NCBI RefSeq assembly: GCF_900106065.1
Contig: NZ_LT629796.1
Coordinates: 868,001-932,000 of the forward strand
DNA: 64,000 nt
Origin: Pseudomonas mandelii
GTDB taxonomy: Bacteria > Pseudomonadota > Gammaproteobacteria > Pseudomonadales > Pseudomonadaceae
Reading direction: 5' to 3'
Made by a program: the position numbers and the translations under genes. How positions within the stretch are numbered: the first letter of the stretch is position 1; each line of letters begins with the position of its first letter. The notes below the pieces were generated by a model that saw only the letters and a list, made by a program, of their open reading frames with translations, made no database searches and was not told where the DNA came from. This document shows positions 9,113-16,995 of this stretch, piece by piece.

Positions 9113-10390
9113 TTAGAGAATGTTGGAGTAATCCGCTTCTATCCGGTCCAGGCTCAGGTGGTTGAGGAAGTTGGAGAAGCACATCCACGCCGACAGTGCG
9201 TTCAGGTCGCGGAACTGATCCGGCAAATACTTCGGCGGCACCACCAGCCCTTCGTCCACCAACTGACGCAAGGTACGCATGTCTTCCAGCGTGGTCTTGC
9301 CGCAAAACAGCAGTGGAATCTGTTCAAGCTTGCCCTTACGCACGGCCAACTGAATGTAGTTGTAAACCATGATGAAGCCCTTGAGGTAGGACAAGTCTTT
9401 GGTAAAGGGCAGGCCGGTCGGTATCGAACCACGGAACACCCGGCTGGCATTGCCGTAGCTTTCGGCCATTTCGAAGCCTTGCTCGCGGAAGAATTCGAAG
9501 ACCTGCAAGAAGTCAGCGCCCTCCTCCACCATGTGAATGGCCCGGGTGCGGTTGGTCAGTTTGCGCAGGCGGCTCGGGTAGGACGCGAAGGTGATGATTT
9601 CCATCAGGATCGCCAGCCCTTCCTGGGTCACCGTCGACGACGGCGGGCCTTTGGACAGGAAGGTGCAGATCGGCTGGTTCAGCCCGTTGAGCGTGGTGCC
9701 GACGTGGACCAGCCCTTCATGAACTTCCAGGGCGCGCACGTCACGTTCGTTGAACATCGCGTCGGTGCGAATCTTGATGTAGTCGGCGCCGGCCGCCGCA
9801 TCGGCGACAATGCCGTCGGACTCGAACACCCGAATGGTCTCTTCGGCCTCGCCAAACACTTTGCTCAGCCGGGTTTGCAACAAATGCACGGCATCCTTGG
9901 CGGTGAGGATTTTCGGCTCGTCCTTCAGGTCACCCCGGCCATCGATGTTGTTCAGGTAATCGGAGAGCATCAGGCCGAGGTCGGACAGGGTCGGGTCACC
10001 GGCATGGAACGCGTCGGAAGCAGCGCCGTACAACTCCTGGGAAATCAGGCCGAAATCTTCGGTGCCGCGCGCTTCGAGCATGCGCACCACCATCCGGTAT
10101 TCCTTGCACATGCGCCGCATGATTTGGCCGACCGGGTTGAACTGGCCGAGCTGACGGGTGATGTCACGCTCGATGTTCTGGAACTCCAGCTTCACTTTGC
10201 TGGAATCGAACGACAGCGGCCGATTGAGGTAATAATCGCGATCTACAGCGGGCATTTCCTTGCCCTTGGCCTTGAGGAACCCCTTGCGGATGCTGTCGTC
10301 CCACTTGACCGCATCGAGGACGCGAATCGGCGTCTGCGCCAGCACAATGCGATCGGACAAAATGCGTATCGTCTGCTGGTAATCGTCCAC
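9113..10390 (-). CDS. QEGLA-motif, DUF1704 (MATCAP-like) putative metallopeptidase
   Basis: A 425-residue soluble protein of the family annotated as flavohemoglobin expression-modulating QEGLA motif protein (DUF1704/KIAA0895). Visible are HEGLVH at residues 224-229, an HExxxH pattern, followed by GTTLNGLNQP and TQEGLA (255-260), whose Glu could be the third zinc ligand. Animal relatives (MATCAP) are zinc carboxypeptidases that remove the C-terminal tyrosine of tubulin; the bacterial substrate is unknown. The ATG at 10390 has AGGAG about 7 nt upstream. Divided by 36 bp from the upstream lipoprotein gene, so an operon is possible. Peptidase activity is inferred from the motif only. Confidence 0.9.
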   Translation of the reverse strand: MDDYQQTIRILSDRIVLAQTPIRVLDAVKWDDSIRKGFLKAKGKEMPAVDRDYYLNRPLSFDSSKVKLEFQNIERDITRQLGQFNPVGQIMRRMCKEYRMVVRMLEARGTEDFGLISQELYGAASDAFHAGDPTLSDLGLMLSDYLNNIDGRGDLKDEPKILTAKDAVHLLQTRLSKVFGEAEETIRVFESDGIVADAAAGADYIKIRTDAMFNERDVRALEVHEGLVHVGTTLNGLNQPICTFLSKGPPSSTVTQEGLAILMEIITFASYPSRLRKLTNRTRAIHMVEEGADFLQVFEFFREQGFEMAESYGNASRVFRGSIPTGLPFTKDLSYLKGFIMVYNYIQLAVRKGKLEQIPLLFCGKTTLEDMRTLRQLVDEGLVVPPKYLPDQFRDLNALSAWMCFSNFLNHLSLDRIEADYSNIL

Positions 10391-10426
10391 CCGAAACTCC
10401 TGTAGAAAAACCGTTAGGTGCTGGCT

Positions 10427-10987
10427 TTATTTAACGTTGGCTTTGGCCAGGCGCTGATAGCGCACGGCCTCGACGAAGACATCGGAATTGGCCGGGTCAT
10501 CCAGGTAGGCAAAGACCTGATCCATGCTGCTGTTGATCAATACGCCGTCGCCATCATCGGTCTGGAAACCTTCACCGCTCAGGACTTTTTGTCCGAGGGC
10601 TTGATTGATCTGTTCGAGATCGAGGTTGTAGACCACCAATTCGTGCTTATCGGTCAGTTCAAACCCGGCGATGATGAAATGCCCGCCGAACTGTGCCGGC
10701 ACCTTCGCCGACAGGTACCAGCGGCTGCCGTGGCGCGACACCGTAAAGGGGTAGGCCTCGCGCTCTTTGGGTTTGGCCTTGAGGTAGCTGACCGCCTGGT
10801 AACGACTGTCGCCCAGACGGGTCAGCTCCAGGTTCATCGGCTCGCCCCAGGCATTGGTGCTGGTCCATTTGCCGAGCAGACCTTTGGGCGCGGGGTCGCT
10901 GGCGGGCAGTGGGTCCCTGAAGGTCACCAGACAGCCACTGAGCAGCAGGAACGACAAGGCGATCACAACGACACGCCAGGCTTTCAT
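10427..10987 (-). CDS. Hypothetical lipoprotein, 186 aa
   Basis: N-terminal signal with lipobox LLSGC (Cys19), followed by a predicted beta-rich domain (LLGKWTSTNAWGEPMNLELTRLGDSRYQAVSYLKAKP, then FIIAGFELTDKHELVVYNLDLEQINQAL). The pattern resembles small envelope lipoproteins with a lipocalin-like or beta-sandwich fold, but I do not recognise a named family. Starts ATG with GGGAGTG upstream. Lies 36 bp before the QEGLA-motif gene on the same strand. Confidence 0.85.
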   Translation of the reverse strand: MKAWRVVVIALSFLLLSGCLVTFRDPLPASDPAPKGLLGKWTSTNAWGEPMNLELTRLGDSRYQAVSYLKAKPKEREAYPFTVSRHGSRWYLSAKVPAQFGGHFIIAGFELTDKHELVVYNLDLEQINQALGQKVLSGEGFQTDDGDGVLINSSMDQVFAYLDDPANSDVFVEAVRYQRLAKANVK

Positions 10988-11030
10988 TCAACACTCCCTA
11001 TGAACACACAGCCCCGAATGGTCACCGACC

Positions 11031-11125
11031 TTGCAGGAGCGAGTTTTGCCCGCGAAGGCGTTGTGTCAGTCAACACACAGGTTGAATGTTATACCGCCTT
11101 CGCGGGCAAGCCTCGCTCCTACAGG
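11031..11125. repeat. REP pair, GGAGCGAG..GCCCGCG type, ends outward
   Basis: TTGCAGGAGCGAGTTTTGCCCGCGA at the left (one arm diverged) and the inverted GCGGGCAAGCCTCGCTCCTACAG at the right. Core includes GTGTCAGTCAACACA...GGTTGAATGTT, like the TGTAGGAGTGAGC pairs. It ends 20 bp from the TetR gene stop. Confidence 0.85.
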
Positions 11126-11144
11126 GTCGAGCGCCCCGCAGGAA

Positions 11145-11861
11145 TTACACCGACGCCAAAACCAAATGCATGTAGCGGGTCAGGATACCGAGCATTTCGG
11201 CTTCGGCGACAGGCTCGGCGTCGTTGAGCAGGCCCTGATATTCCATCCGTCCGATAATCGCCGTCAACACTTTGGCATCCTGTTGTGGTTCGCGCGAACC
11301 CAATACCTGGAAAAGCTGGCATGTGCCCTGGAGCAGAATCTGCTGATGTGACCGTACCAGCTCAGCAAGGCGCGGGTTCAGCAGCGCTTCCTGGCGGAAC
11401 GCCTGTTCGGCCATCAAGTGCTCGCGACGGTTGATCAGTTGCCGGTGAACGTAGTCCGCCATCAACCGCGCAATGTCGTCCGCCAGCTGCGAGCGCGACT
11501 CGGGGCTGCCGTCGCCGCTGACCACCATCTCGCGCAGCAGGCCCTCGTTATTGATCCACAACTTGGCCATGAACGCGGCGCTGCGTTCCACGTACTGGGC
11601 GAAGGTATCGGTGAGCAAGTCATCGATATCCTTGAAGTAATAAGTGGTGGCCGACAGCGGCACACCGGCCTCGGCCGCTACCGCTCGGTGACGCACGGCC
11701 CGCACGCCATCGCGCACGACAATGCGCATCGCCGCATCGAGAATGTCCTGTCGACGCTGCTCGCTGCCCTGTCGGCTGGCCTTGCGGCCCTGGTACTGAA
11801 CGCTTTCAGCGACCGCAGTGGCGACGCCCGCTGCACCTTCTTGAGCAATTGCACGGTTCAC
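11145..11861 (-). CDS. TetR family transcriptional regulator
   Basis: A 238-residue regulator. The N-terminal HTH lies at about residues 35-80 (RRQDILDAAMRIVVRDGVRAVRHRAVAAEAGVPLSATTYYFKDIDDLL), preceded by an unusual ~30-residue tail; the helical C-terminal domain would bind a ligand and dimerise. Its target is not evident: it lies downstream of lysS on the same strand, separated by a strong terminator, so it is transcribed on its own. A TetR gene at this place next to lysS is also present in P. aeruginosa as far as I recall. Confidence 0.9.
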   Translation of the reverse strand: MNRAIAQEGAAGVATAVAESVQYQGRKASRQGSEQRRQDILDAAMRIVVRDGVRAVRHRAVAAEAGVPLSATTYYFKDIDDLLTDTFAQYVERSAAFMAKLWINNEGLLREMVVSGDGSPESRSQLADDIARLMADYVHRQLINRREHLMAEQAFRQEALLNPRLAELVRSHQQILLQGTCQLFQVLGSREPQQDAKVLTAIIGRMEYQGLLNDAEPVAEAEMLGILTRYMHLVLASV

Positions 11862-11920
11862 GACAGGTATTCCTCTCTAACTTCAAAAGTAACCATTTGA
11901 TACGTTTGTACCAGACAGGC

Positions 11921-11955
11921 AATAAAAAGCCGCCTGTTATAGGCGGCTTTTTTAT
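11921..11955 (-). terminator. Terminator after lysS
   Basis: AATAAAAAGCCGCCT, a short loop, then AGGCGGCTTTTTTATT. The long dyad ends 9 bp after the lysS stop codon; on the minus strand the stem is followed by TTTTTATT. The A/T runs on both sides make it potentially bidirectional. Confidence 0.92.
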
Positions 11956-11963
11956 TGAAACAC

Positions 11964-13466
11964 TTACGCTTGTGGCCGCATGTGCGGGAACAGGATCACG
12001 TCGCGGATCGACGGTGAGTTGGTCAACAACATCACCAGACGATCGATACCGATCCCTTCACCGGCCGTTGGCGGCATGCCGTACTCCAGCGCGCGAACGA
12101 AGTCGGCGTCGTAGTGCATGGCTTCGTCGTCGCCCGCGTCCTTGTCGGCCACCTGCGCCATGAAGCGCTCGGCCTGGTCTTCCGCGTCGTTCAACTCGGA
12201 GTAGGCGTTGGCGATTTCGCGGCCGCCGATGAACAGTTCAAAACGGTCGGTGACGCTTGGGTTGTCGTCGTTACGACGGGCCAGCGGCGACACTTCGAAC
12301 GGGTACTGAGTGATGAAGTGCGGCTGCTCCAGCTTGTGCTCGACCAGTTCTTCGAAAATCATCACCTGCAACTTGCCCAGACCTTCGAAGCCCAGCACCT
12401 TGGCGCCGGCCTTCTTGGCGATGGCGCGAGCCTTCTCGATGTCCGTCAGGTCGTCAGCGGTCAGCTCGGGGTTGTACTTGAGGATCGAGTCGAACACCGA
12501 CAGACGCACGAACGGTTCGCCGAAGTGGAACACTTTGTCGCCATACGGCACGTCGGTGCTGCCCAGGACCAGTTGCGCGAGTTCGCGGAACAGTTCTTCG
12601 GTCAGGTCCATGTTGTCTTCGTAGTCGGCGTACGCCTGGTAGAACTCCAACATGGTGAATTCAGGGTTGTGACGCGTCGAAACGCCTTCGTTACGGAAGT
12701 TGCGGTTGATCTCGAACACTTTCTCGAAACCGCCAACCACCAGGCGCTTGAGGTACAGCTCAGGCGCGATACGCAGGAACATTTCCAGGTCCAGCGCGTT
12801 GTGGTGCGTCTCGAACGGCTTGGCTGCTGCGCCACCCGGAATGGTTTGCAGCATCGGCGTTTCGACTTCGAGGAAGTCACGCTTCATCAGGAAGCTGCGG
12901 ATGTGCGCGATCACTTGGGAACGAACGCGGAAGGTCTGGCGCACTTCTTCGTTGACGATCAGGTCAACGTAACGCTGACGGTAGCGCTGTTCGGTGTCGG
13001 TCAGGCCGTGGTGCTTGTCCGGCAGTGGGCGCAGCGATTTGGTCAGCAGTCGCACTTCGGTCATTTCAACGTACAGGTCGCCCTTGCCGGAACGGGCCAG
13101 GGTACCAACGGCTGCGATGATGTCGCCCATGTCCCAGGTTTTCACCGCGGCCAGGGTGTCTTCGGACAGGGTCTTACGGTTGACGTAGACCTGGATGCGC
13201 CCGGTCATGTCCTGGATCACCATGAACGAGCCACGGTTGAGCATGATGCGACCGGCAACCTTGACCGGGATTGCAGCCTCTGCCAGCTCTTCCTTGGTCT
13301 TGTCCGCGTACTGTTTCTGCAAGTCTTCGCAGTAGTTGTCGCGGCGGAAGTCGTTGGGGAAGGCATTGCCCTTGGCGCGCTCGGCAGCAAGCTTTTCCTT
13401 GCGCAGGGCGATCAGGGAGTTTTCTTCCTGTTGCAGGGCTTGCGGGTCGAGTTGTAGGTCGCTCAT
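11964..13466 (-). CDS. lysS: Lysyl-tRNA synthetase, class II
   Basis: Charges tRNA-Lys. The 500-residue product has an N-terminal OB-fold anticodon-binding domain (about 65-160, [26 protein letters not shown]) and a class II catalytic core: motif 1 near [10 protein letters not shown], motif 2 [18 protein letters not shown], and motif 3 [14 protein letters not shown] near the C-terminus. It follows prfB on the same strand (101-bp gap with a hairpin and single REP), the arrangement usual in gamma-proteobacteria. Confidence 0.97.
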   Translation of the reverse strand: MSDLQLDPQALQQEENSLIALRKEKLAAERAKGNAFPNDFRRDNYCEDLQKQYADKTKEELAEAAIPVKVAGRIMLNRGSFMVIQDMTGRIQVYVNRKTLSEDTLAAVKTWDMGDIIAAVGTLARSGKGDLYVEMTEVRLLTKSLRPLPDKHHGLTDTEQRYRQRYVDLIVNEEVRQTFRVRSQVIAHIRSFLMKRDFLEVETPMLQTIPGGAAAKPFETHHNALDLEMFLRIAPELYLKRLVVGGFEKVFEINRNFRNEGVSTRHNPEFTMLEFYQAYADYEDNMDLTEELFRELAQLVLGSTDVPYGDKVFHFGEPFVRLSVFDSILKYNPELTADDLTDIEKARAIAKKAGAKVLGFEGLGKLQVMIFEELVEHKLEQPHFITQYPFEVSPLARRNDDNPSVTDRFELFIGGREIANAYSELNDAEDQAERFMAQVADKDAGDDEAMHYDADFVRALEYGMPPTAGEGIGIDRLVMLLTNSPSIRDVILFPHMRPQA

Positions 13467-13495
13467 GTCTTTAAATATTCCATCAGGTTCGTTGC

Positions 13496-13539
13496 CCCCG
13501 GCATTCGCCGGGGTTCGCGGGCAAGCCTCGCTCCTACAG
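13496..13539. repeat. GC hairpin plus single REP unit between prfB and lysS
   Basis: A perfect palindromic stem CCCCGGC-ATTC-GCCGGGG (13496-13513) abuts a single REP unit TTCGCGGGCAAGCCTCGCTCCTACAG (13514-13539). This is the only solitary REP unit in the window; it may have replaced or joined an older hairpin. It could weaken read-through from prfB into lysS. Confidence 0.75.
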
Positions 13540-13567
13540 GGTCGTATTGACCCCCGCAGGGCGTGCG

Positions 13568-14663
13568 TTAAAGCCCTTGTTTCAAGCTGGCCACCAGGTA
13601 TTCGTCGATATCGCCGTCGAGCACCTTGTCGCAGTCACTGCGTTCGATGTTAGTGCGCAAATCCTTGATTCGCGACGCATCGAGCACGTAAGAGCGAATC
13701 TGGTGACCCCAGCCGATGTCCGACTTGGTGTCTTCCAGGGCCTGGGAGGCGGCGTTGCGTTTCTGCACTTCCTGCTCGTACAAGCGCGCCCGCAACATTT
13801 TCATCGCGGTGTCTTTGTTGGCGTGCTGGGAGCGTTCGTTCTGGCAGCTGACCACGGTGTTGGTCGGTACGTGGGTGATACGTACGGCCGAGTCGGTGGT
13901 GTTTACGTGCTGACCACCGGCACCGGAGGAGCGGTAGGTGTCGATGCGCAGGTCCGACGGGTTGATGTCGATTTCGATGTTGTCATCGATTTCCGGCGAC
14001 ACGAACACGGCCGAGAACGAGGTGTGGCGGCGGTTGCCGGAGTCGAACGGGCTCTTGCGCACCAGACGGTGCACGCCGATCTCGGTGCGCAGCCAGCCAA
14101 AGGCGTATTCGCCCTTGATGTGGACCGTGGCGCCCTTGATCCCGGCGACTTCACCGGCCGACAGTTCCATGATGGTTGCGTCGAAACCGCGTTTGTCAGC
14201 CCAGCGCAGGTACATGCGCAGCAGGATGTTGGCCCAGTCCTGGGCCTCGGTGCCGCCGGAGCCGGCCTGGATGTCCAGGTAGGCGTTGTTGGCGTCCATC
14301 TCACCGCTGAACATGCGACGGAATTCGAGTTTTTCCAGCGACTCGCGCAGGCGCTCGACTTCGGCAGCGACGTCATCGACGGCGGCCTGGTCTTCTTCTT
14401 CGGCGGACATCAGCAGCAAATCTTTGGCATCGGCCAGACCGCTGTGCATTTCGTCGAGGGTTTCGACGATCTGAGCCAGCAGCGACCGCTCGCGGCCCAG
14501 TTCCTGAGCGTACGACGGGTTGTTCCAGACAGCCGGATCTTCAAGCTCGCGATTGACTTCAGTCAGACGCTCATGCTTTTGATCGTAGTCAAAGATACCC
14601 CCGAATAGTTTCGGAGCGCTCGGACAGGTCCTTGATACTGTTAAGGATCGGGTTGATTTCCAT
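13568..14663 (-). CDS. prfB: Peptide chain release factor 2, with programmed +1 frameshift
   Basis: RF2 ends translation at UGA and UAA. The gene is split: ATG at 14663 gives 24 codons ([14 protein letters not shown]...RGYL) then in-frame TGA at 14591-14589 within CTTTGAC, preceded by a GGGGG Shine-Dalgarno-like run. A +1 shift continues as [12 protein letters not shown] and gives 364 residues in all. The downstream part has the SPF codon-recognition motif (RKSPFDSG) and the GGQ catalytic loop (SGAGGQHVN). The frameshift is the classic autoregulation by UGA read speed, so this is an intact gene. Coordinates span both frames. Confidence 0.97.
14589..14604 (-). promoter_or_regulatory. prfB +1 recoding site
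   Basis: On the minus strand the site reads GGGGGTATCTTTGAC: an internal SD-like G-run three bases before the CTT slippery codon and the UGA stop followed by C, the weak context. It matches the E. coli site almost base for base. Confidence 0.95.
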
Positions 14664-14780
14664 GGCGGGCAGCACTCGTTGGCGAACTTTTGAAAGCCGG
14701 CGAGTATAACGTAATCAAGCTGTCACGGCAGCCCGCCTGGCGGCTTTAGGGGCGAATGATTAAAGCGGACGCCGAGTAAT

Positions 14781-14887
14781 CTGTGGCGAGGCAGCTTGCT
14801 CCCGTTGGACTGCGCAGCAGTCCCCTTCTTTTTGCGCAGAAGAGGGGCCGCTTCGTGGCCCAGCGGCGCAAGCTCCCTCCCCACAGG
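14781..14887. repeat. Degenerate REP pair, GTGGCGAGG type, ends outward
   Basis: CTGTGGCGAGGCAGCTTGCTCCCG at the left and AGCGGCGCAAGCTCCCTCCCCACAG at the right, each with several mismatches from the intact type at 867. The inner arms form a second hairpin (GACTGCGCAGCAGTCC). It lies between prfB and wspR. Confidence 0.75.
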
Positions 14888-14934
14888 GGGTATTTCCCAT
14901 CCAAGAGATCAGTATTCGCAATCTCGGTCGGTCG

Positions 14935-15936
14935 CTACTCGATGCCCACCTGATTGCGCCCATTGTTCTTCGCCAGATACAGCCCCTTGTCCGCCGCCGA
15001 GATCAGTTGCCGGCAATCACTGCCCGGCTGCGGGATCATGGTCGACAGGCCAATGCTGATGGTCAGGCCAGAGCCTTCGCTGGGGACAATGTGCGGAATC
15101 TTCAGCGCTTCCACCGTGAGGCGGAGTTTTTCCGCCACCAGCCGCGCCCCGCCCGGCGTGGTATTGGGCAACACCAAGGCGAACTCTTCCCCGCCGTAAC
15201 GGGCTGGCAGGTCCGAGGGCCGGGCGCTCGCGTCGCGAATCGCGGTCGCGACTTTACGCAGGGCTTCATCGCCTTCGAGATGGCCAAAGCTGTCGTTGTA
15301 GGACTTGAAGTAGTCGACATCGATCATCAGCAGCGACAACTGGCTCTGATCACGCAGGGAACGGCGCCATTCCAGCTCCAGGTATTCGTCGAAGTGCCGG
15401 CGGTTCGAGAGCCCGGTCAAGCCGTCGGAGTTCATCAACCGCTGCAACACCAGGTTGGTGTCGAGCAACTGCTGCTGGCTGACCCGCAACGCGCGGTAGG
15501 CCGCATCGCGCTGCAACAGCGTCATGTAGGACCGCGAGTGGTAGCGAATTCGCGCCACCAGCTCGATGTTGTCCGGCAGCTTGACCAGGTAATCATTGGC
15601 CCCGGCCGCGAACGCCGCGCTCTTGATCAGCGGGTCTTCCTTGGTCGACAGGACAATGATCGGAATGTTCTTGGTCGCTGGATGATTACGGTACTCACGT
15701 ACCAGGCTCAGGCCGTCCAGCCCGGGCATCACCAGATCCTGCAGGATCACCGTTGGCTTGATGCGGATCGCCTGCGCAATGGCCTGGTGTGGATCGGCGC
15801 AGAAGTGGAAGTCGATATTGTCTTCATTCGACAACCCGCGACGCACCGCCTCGCCGATCATCGCCTGATCGTCCACCAGCAACACCATGGCGGCGTTTTC
15901 GTCGGTCTTGAAGTCGTCGAGCTGTAGGTCAGTCAT
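14935..15936 (-). CDS. wspR: WspR, response regulator diguanylate cyclase
   Basis: Output of the Wsp system: makes cyclic-di-GMP when phosphorylated by WspE. The 333-residue product has a receiver domain (phospho-acceptor Asp at about 67 in [11 protein letters not shown]), a helical linker and a GGDEF domain with active-site GGEEF (248-252). An RPSD allosteric I-site lies five residues before it, so product inhibition should be intact. The gene starts 48 bp after wspF and ends the wsp run. Confidence 0.96.
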   Translation of the reverse strand: MTDLQLDDFKTDENAAMVLLVDDQAMIGEAVRRGLSNEDNIDFHFCADPHQAIAQAIRIKPTVILQDLVMPGLDGLSLVREYRNHPATKNIPIIVLSTKEDPLIKSAAFAAGANDYLVKLPDNIELVARIRYHSRSYMTLLQRDAAYRALRVSQQQLLDTNLVLQRLMNSDGLTGLSNRRHFDEYLELEWRRSLRDQSQLSLLMIDVDYFKSYNDSFGHLEGDEALRKVATAIRDASARPSDLPARYGGEEFALVLPNTTPGGARLVAEKLRLTVEALKIPHIVPSEGSGLTISIGLSTMIPQPGSDCRQLISAADKGLYLAKNNGRNQVGIE

Positions 15937-15984
15937 GTGCGGTCACCTGAATACTGCTTGGGCCAGGATTGCTGCGAAAAGTCT

Positions 15985-16995
15985 TCATTTTGGGAAAATC
16001 TCCAGCAATCGTGGCGCTATCTTGTCCAGTGGGCGAACTTCCACGGCGGCGTCGATGGCCGCTGCCGCTTTCGGCATTCCGTAAACCGCACTGCTTTGTT
16101 GGTCCTGCGCGATGGTCAGGTAGCCCTGTTGGCGCATGAGTTTAAGCCCCTGCGCGCCGTCGCGTCCCATGCCGGTGAGCAATACGCCCACGGCATCGCC
16201 ATTCCAGTAACTGGCCACGCTCTCGAAAAACACGTCGATCGAGGGCCGGTAGATCTCGTTGACCGGTTCGGCGGTATAGGCCAGCGTGCCGTTTTTCAGC
16301 AAGCGAATATGGTGGTTGGTGCCCGCCAGCAACACTGTGCCGGCCAAAGGAGGCTCGCCTTCCTGAGCCAGGCGCACCTTCAGGCCGCTGGCGCTGCTGA
16401 GCCATTCGGCCATGCCGGCGGCGAACACCTGGTCAACATGTTGCACCAGCACGATCGCGGCCGAAAAATCCCGTGGCAGCCCTTTCAGCAAGACTTCCAG
16501 CGCCGCTGGTCCGCCTGCCGACGAGCCGATCGCAATCAAGCGCTGGCGCGAGGCCGAGCTACGCAGCGGGCTGGGGGCCGATCGCTCACGATTGCCCTTG
16601 TCACCAATCAGCCAGCCGATGTTCATGATCTTGCGCAACAACGGCGCCGCTGCCTCCTGGGCATTGCCGACACCGAGGGCCGGGGTGTCGACCACGTCCA
16701 GCGCACCGTGGCCCATGGCCTCGAACACCCGGTGCACGTTCTGCTGACGGTCAACCGTGACAATGACGATGGCGCAGGGAGTGTCGGCCATGATCCGCCG
16801 GGTGGCCTCGACACCGTCCATCACTGGCATGATCAGGTCCATCAGGATCAGGTCCGGGGTATTTTCGGCGCAACGCTGCACCGCCTCCGCGCCATTGCCG
16901 GCGACCCAGACCACTTCATGCGCCGGTTCGAATGCCAGGGCGCGGCGCAGGGCCTCAACCGCCATGGGCATGTCGTTGACGATCGCTATTTTCAT
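15985..16995 (-). CDS. wspF: WspF, CheB-like methylesterase
   Basis: Removes methyl groups from WspA and so resets the signal; loss-of-function mutants lock WspR on and give wrinkly colonies in known pseudomonads. The 336-residue product has an N-terminal receiver (Asp at about 53, LMDLIMPVMDG) and a C-terminal CheB esterase domain with Ser159 (GSSAGG), His186 (VQHVDQ) and Asp279 (TGMGRDG). The frame is intact with no visible loss mutation. Its ATG overlaps the wspE stop by four bases. Confidence 0.95.
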   Translation of the reverse strand: MKIAIVNDMPMAVEALRRALAFEPAHEVVWVAGNGAEAVQRCAENTPDLILMDLIMPVMDGVEATRRIMADTPCAIVIVTVDRQQNVHRVFEAMGHGALDVVDTPALGVGNAQEAAAPLLRKIMNIGWLIGDKGNRERSAPSPLRSSASRQRLIAIGSSAGGPAALEVLLKGLPRDFSAAIVLVQHVDQVFAAGMAEWLSSASGLKVRLAQEGEPPLAGTVLLAGTNHHIRLLKNGTLAYTAEPVNEIYRPSIDVFFESVASYWNGDAVGVLLTGMGRDGAQGLKLMRQQGYLTIAQDQQSSAVYGMPKAAAAIDAAVEVRPLDKIAPRLLEIFPK

